Source: an uncultured Anaerobutyricum sp. (lineage in GTDB: Bacteria > Bacillota > Clostridia > Lachnospirales > Lachnospiraceae). Taken from it: 6,029 nucleotides of DNA. The stretch is taken from positions 1-6,029 of the forward strand of contig NZ_CAKRCF010000080.1 in NCBI RefSeq assembly GCF_934307085.1. The letters are read 5' to 3'. Both the position numbers and the translations under genes were made by a program. Shown piece by piece: positions 5,247-6,029 of this stretch. The notes beneath the pieces were generated by a model. It had not been told where the DNA came from. It did not search any database and saw nothing but the letters and a program-made list of their open reading frames with translations. Positions within the stretch are counted from its first letter, which is position 1. Each line of letters begins with the position of its first letter.

Positions 5247-5349
5247 GTAACAAAGAAGAGGTTATTTAAAAAGAATAACCGTAAAAAATACTTATCAGAC
5301 CTGATAAAGTAGGGCCTCTAAGCATCAGACATTTTGGAGGAAAAGATAA
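5247..5349 (+). promoter_or_regulatory. Structured mRNA leader of the L25 gene, candidate autoregulatory element
   Basis: Hairpin 1 pairs GGTTATT (5260-5266) with AATAACC (5274-5280). Hairpin 2 pairs TTATCAG (5292-5298) with CTGATAA (5301-5307) across only 2 nt; its loop could open further. The flank AAAGTAGGG (5306-5314) resembles the GAGAGTAGG strand of 5S rRNA loop E. CCTCT (5315-5319) can pair with AGAGG (5257-5261) to close the whole domain, or with GGAGG (5336-5340) to hide the ribosome binding site. ATCAGAC occurs twice (5294-5300, 5324-5330), so CTGAT has two possible partners. There is no internal T-run terminator, so any control would act on translation. The structure was read by eye, not folded. 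Confidence 0.45.
5336..5340 (+). promoter_or_regulatory. Ribosome binding site of the L25 gene
   Basis: GGAGG lies 9 nt before the ATG at 5350-5352. Its complement CCTCT sits 16 nt upstream, so it may be masked in one leader conformation. Confidence 0.85.
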
Positions 5350-5934
5350 ATGAATACTTTAAGTGCTGAAAAAAGAGATATGCAGATTAAGGCAAAAAAG
5401 CTTAGAAGGGAAGGATTTGTTACAGGCAATGTGTTCGGTAAGAACATGGAAGGCTCCATGCCGCTGAAAATCGAGAAAAAAGAGGCAGAAAGAATCTTAA
5501 GAACCTGTAATAAGGGAAGTCAGTTAATTCTCACTGTTGACGGACAGAAAATGCCAGTCTTATTAAAAGAGATTGACTACAATGCAATGAAACATGAGAT
5601 TGTAGAAATGGATTTCCAGGCATTAGTAAAGGGTGAAAAAGTACATTCTGTAGCAGAAGTTGTGCTCTTAAATCATGAGAAAGTAAAATCTGGTGTCGTA
5701 GAATTATTATTAGAAGAAATTAGTTATGAAGCACTGCCAGAGAACCTGATTGAAAAAGTTGAGATCGACTTAGACGGTAAGACAGCAGGTGACACTATCA
5801 GAGTAAAAGATTTACCAATCGCAACTGCAGAAGGTATCCATCTGAAGACGAATCCGGAGGAGACAGTTGTACAGGTAACAGAAGTACACAATGCTCCAGA
5901 GGAAGAAGAGACTGAGGAAGCTGCTGAAGAATAA
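5350..5934 (+). CDS. rplY: Ribosomal protein bL25, Ctc/TL5 long form
   Basis: This 194-residue protein is the two-domain L25 type (general stress protein Ctc, Thermus TL5). Residues 1-90 are the 5S rRNA-binding domain: the family start LSAEKRDMQIKAKKLRREG is seen, then the beta strands with GSMPLKIEKKEAERIL and VLLKEIDYN. Residues about 95-182 are the TL5-type beta domain (LPENLIEKVEIDLDGKTAGD, VKDLPIATAEGI). A Glu/Ala-rich acidic tail follows from about 184. The protein binds loop E/helix IV of 5S rRNA in the central protuberance of the 50S subunit. The position usually reading IPAVLYG is GNVFGKN here, so the N-domain is somewhat divergent. It appears to be a single-gene unit. In Bacillus the homologue is stress-induced; nothing here identifies a stress sigma promoter. 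Confidence 0.92.
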   Translation: MNTLSAEKRDMQIKAKKLRREGFVTGNVFGKNMEGSMPLKIEKKEAERILRTCNKGSQLILTVDGQKMPVLLKEIDYNAMKHEIVEMDFQALVKGEKVHSVAEVVLLNHEKVKSGVVELLLEEISYEALPENLIEKVEIDLDGKTAGDTIRVKDLPIATAEGIHLKTNPEETVVQVTEVHNAPEEEETEEAAEE

Positions 5935-6000
5935 GCGGTGCAGCTCGAAGGTTAATAGATATAAAAGGCTCCAGTATATATAATATAAAGTCTGCCATTT

Positions 6001-6027
6001 GAAAAACAAGCTTGCGAAATGTTTTTC
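6001..6027. terminator. Hairpin downstream of the L25 gene, possible terminator
   Basis: GAAAAACA (6001-6008) and TGTTTTTC (6020-6027) form a perfect 8-bp stem around an 11-nt loop, 66 nt after the L25 stop. The 3' arm carries five Ts, but the tail after it (CCG) is cut by the window edge, so termination cannot be confirmed. It may instead be an extragenic palindrome or belong to a gene beyond the edge. Confidence 0.45.
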
Positions 6028-6029
6028 CG

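Noticed and set aside
5260..5307. Known metabolite riboswitch upstream of the L25 gene
   Set aside because: I recognise no conserved core of any riboswitch class there; a ribosomal-protein leader explains the structure better.
5798..6009. Minus-strand frames at the right edge
   Set aside because: Antisense to the acidic tail of L25 with no ribosome binding site; leucine-rich content reflects reversed GAA/GAG codons.

Overview
The window looks like chromosome from a low-GC, strictly anaerobic Firmicute, most likely a Lachnospiraceae-type clostridium. The signs are AT-rich intergenic DNA, strong AGGAGG-type ribosome binding sites, a class I (anaerobe-type) hybrid cluster protein, a Gram-positive secreted protein with MBG/Ig-like domains and a Thr/Ser/Pro-rich repeat stalk, and an L25/Ctc-type ribosomal protein. 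The genus is inferred from style only.

Layout, left to right. (1) 1-1400, minus strand: the 5' two-thirds or so of a secreted surface protein gene, open at the left edge. It has a signal peptide, an E/K/T-rich linker, Ig-like and MBG domains, then a perfect 9-residue tandem repeat encoded by 27-bp units that runs off the window. Its promoter and a 5'-UTR hairpin lie at 1431-1510. (2) 1511-1947: AT-rich intergenic DNA with a perfect 17-bp inverted repeat (probable two-way terminator) and a short sequence resembling the right end of an IS200/IS605-type element. (3) 1948-3582, minus: hcp, a complete class I hybrid cluster protein with every cluster ligand present. (4) 3794-4129, minus: a small one-domain cupin. 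(5) 4221-4904, plus: a Crp/Fnr-family regulator, divergent from the cupin across a 91-bp gap that holds a good promoter and a 16-bp palindrome. (6) 4978-5007: a rho-independent terminator. (7) 5350-5934, plus: ribosomal protein L25/Ctc, behind an extended -10 promoter and a structured leader of about 100 nt. (8) 6001-6027: a hairpin at the right edge.

Working model. The regulator, cupin and hcp form a compact nitrosative/redox-stress module. The palindrome at 4189-4204 is placed so that one dimer could activate the cupin promoter (centre at about -41.5) and repress the regulator's own promoter (site at about +9 to +24). hcp has its own 211-bp upstream region, so co-regulation is plausible but unproven.

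The most intriguing observation is the L25 leader. It contains a hairpin whose 3' flank (AAAGTAGGG) resembles one strand of 5S rRNA loop E, the natural binding site of L25. It also contains a CCTCT segment that can pair either with an upstream AGAGG or with the Shine-Dalgarno sequence. Together these suggest an autoregulatory 5S-mimic translational switch.
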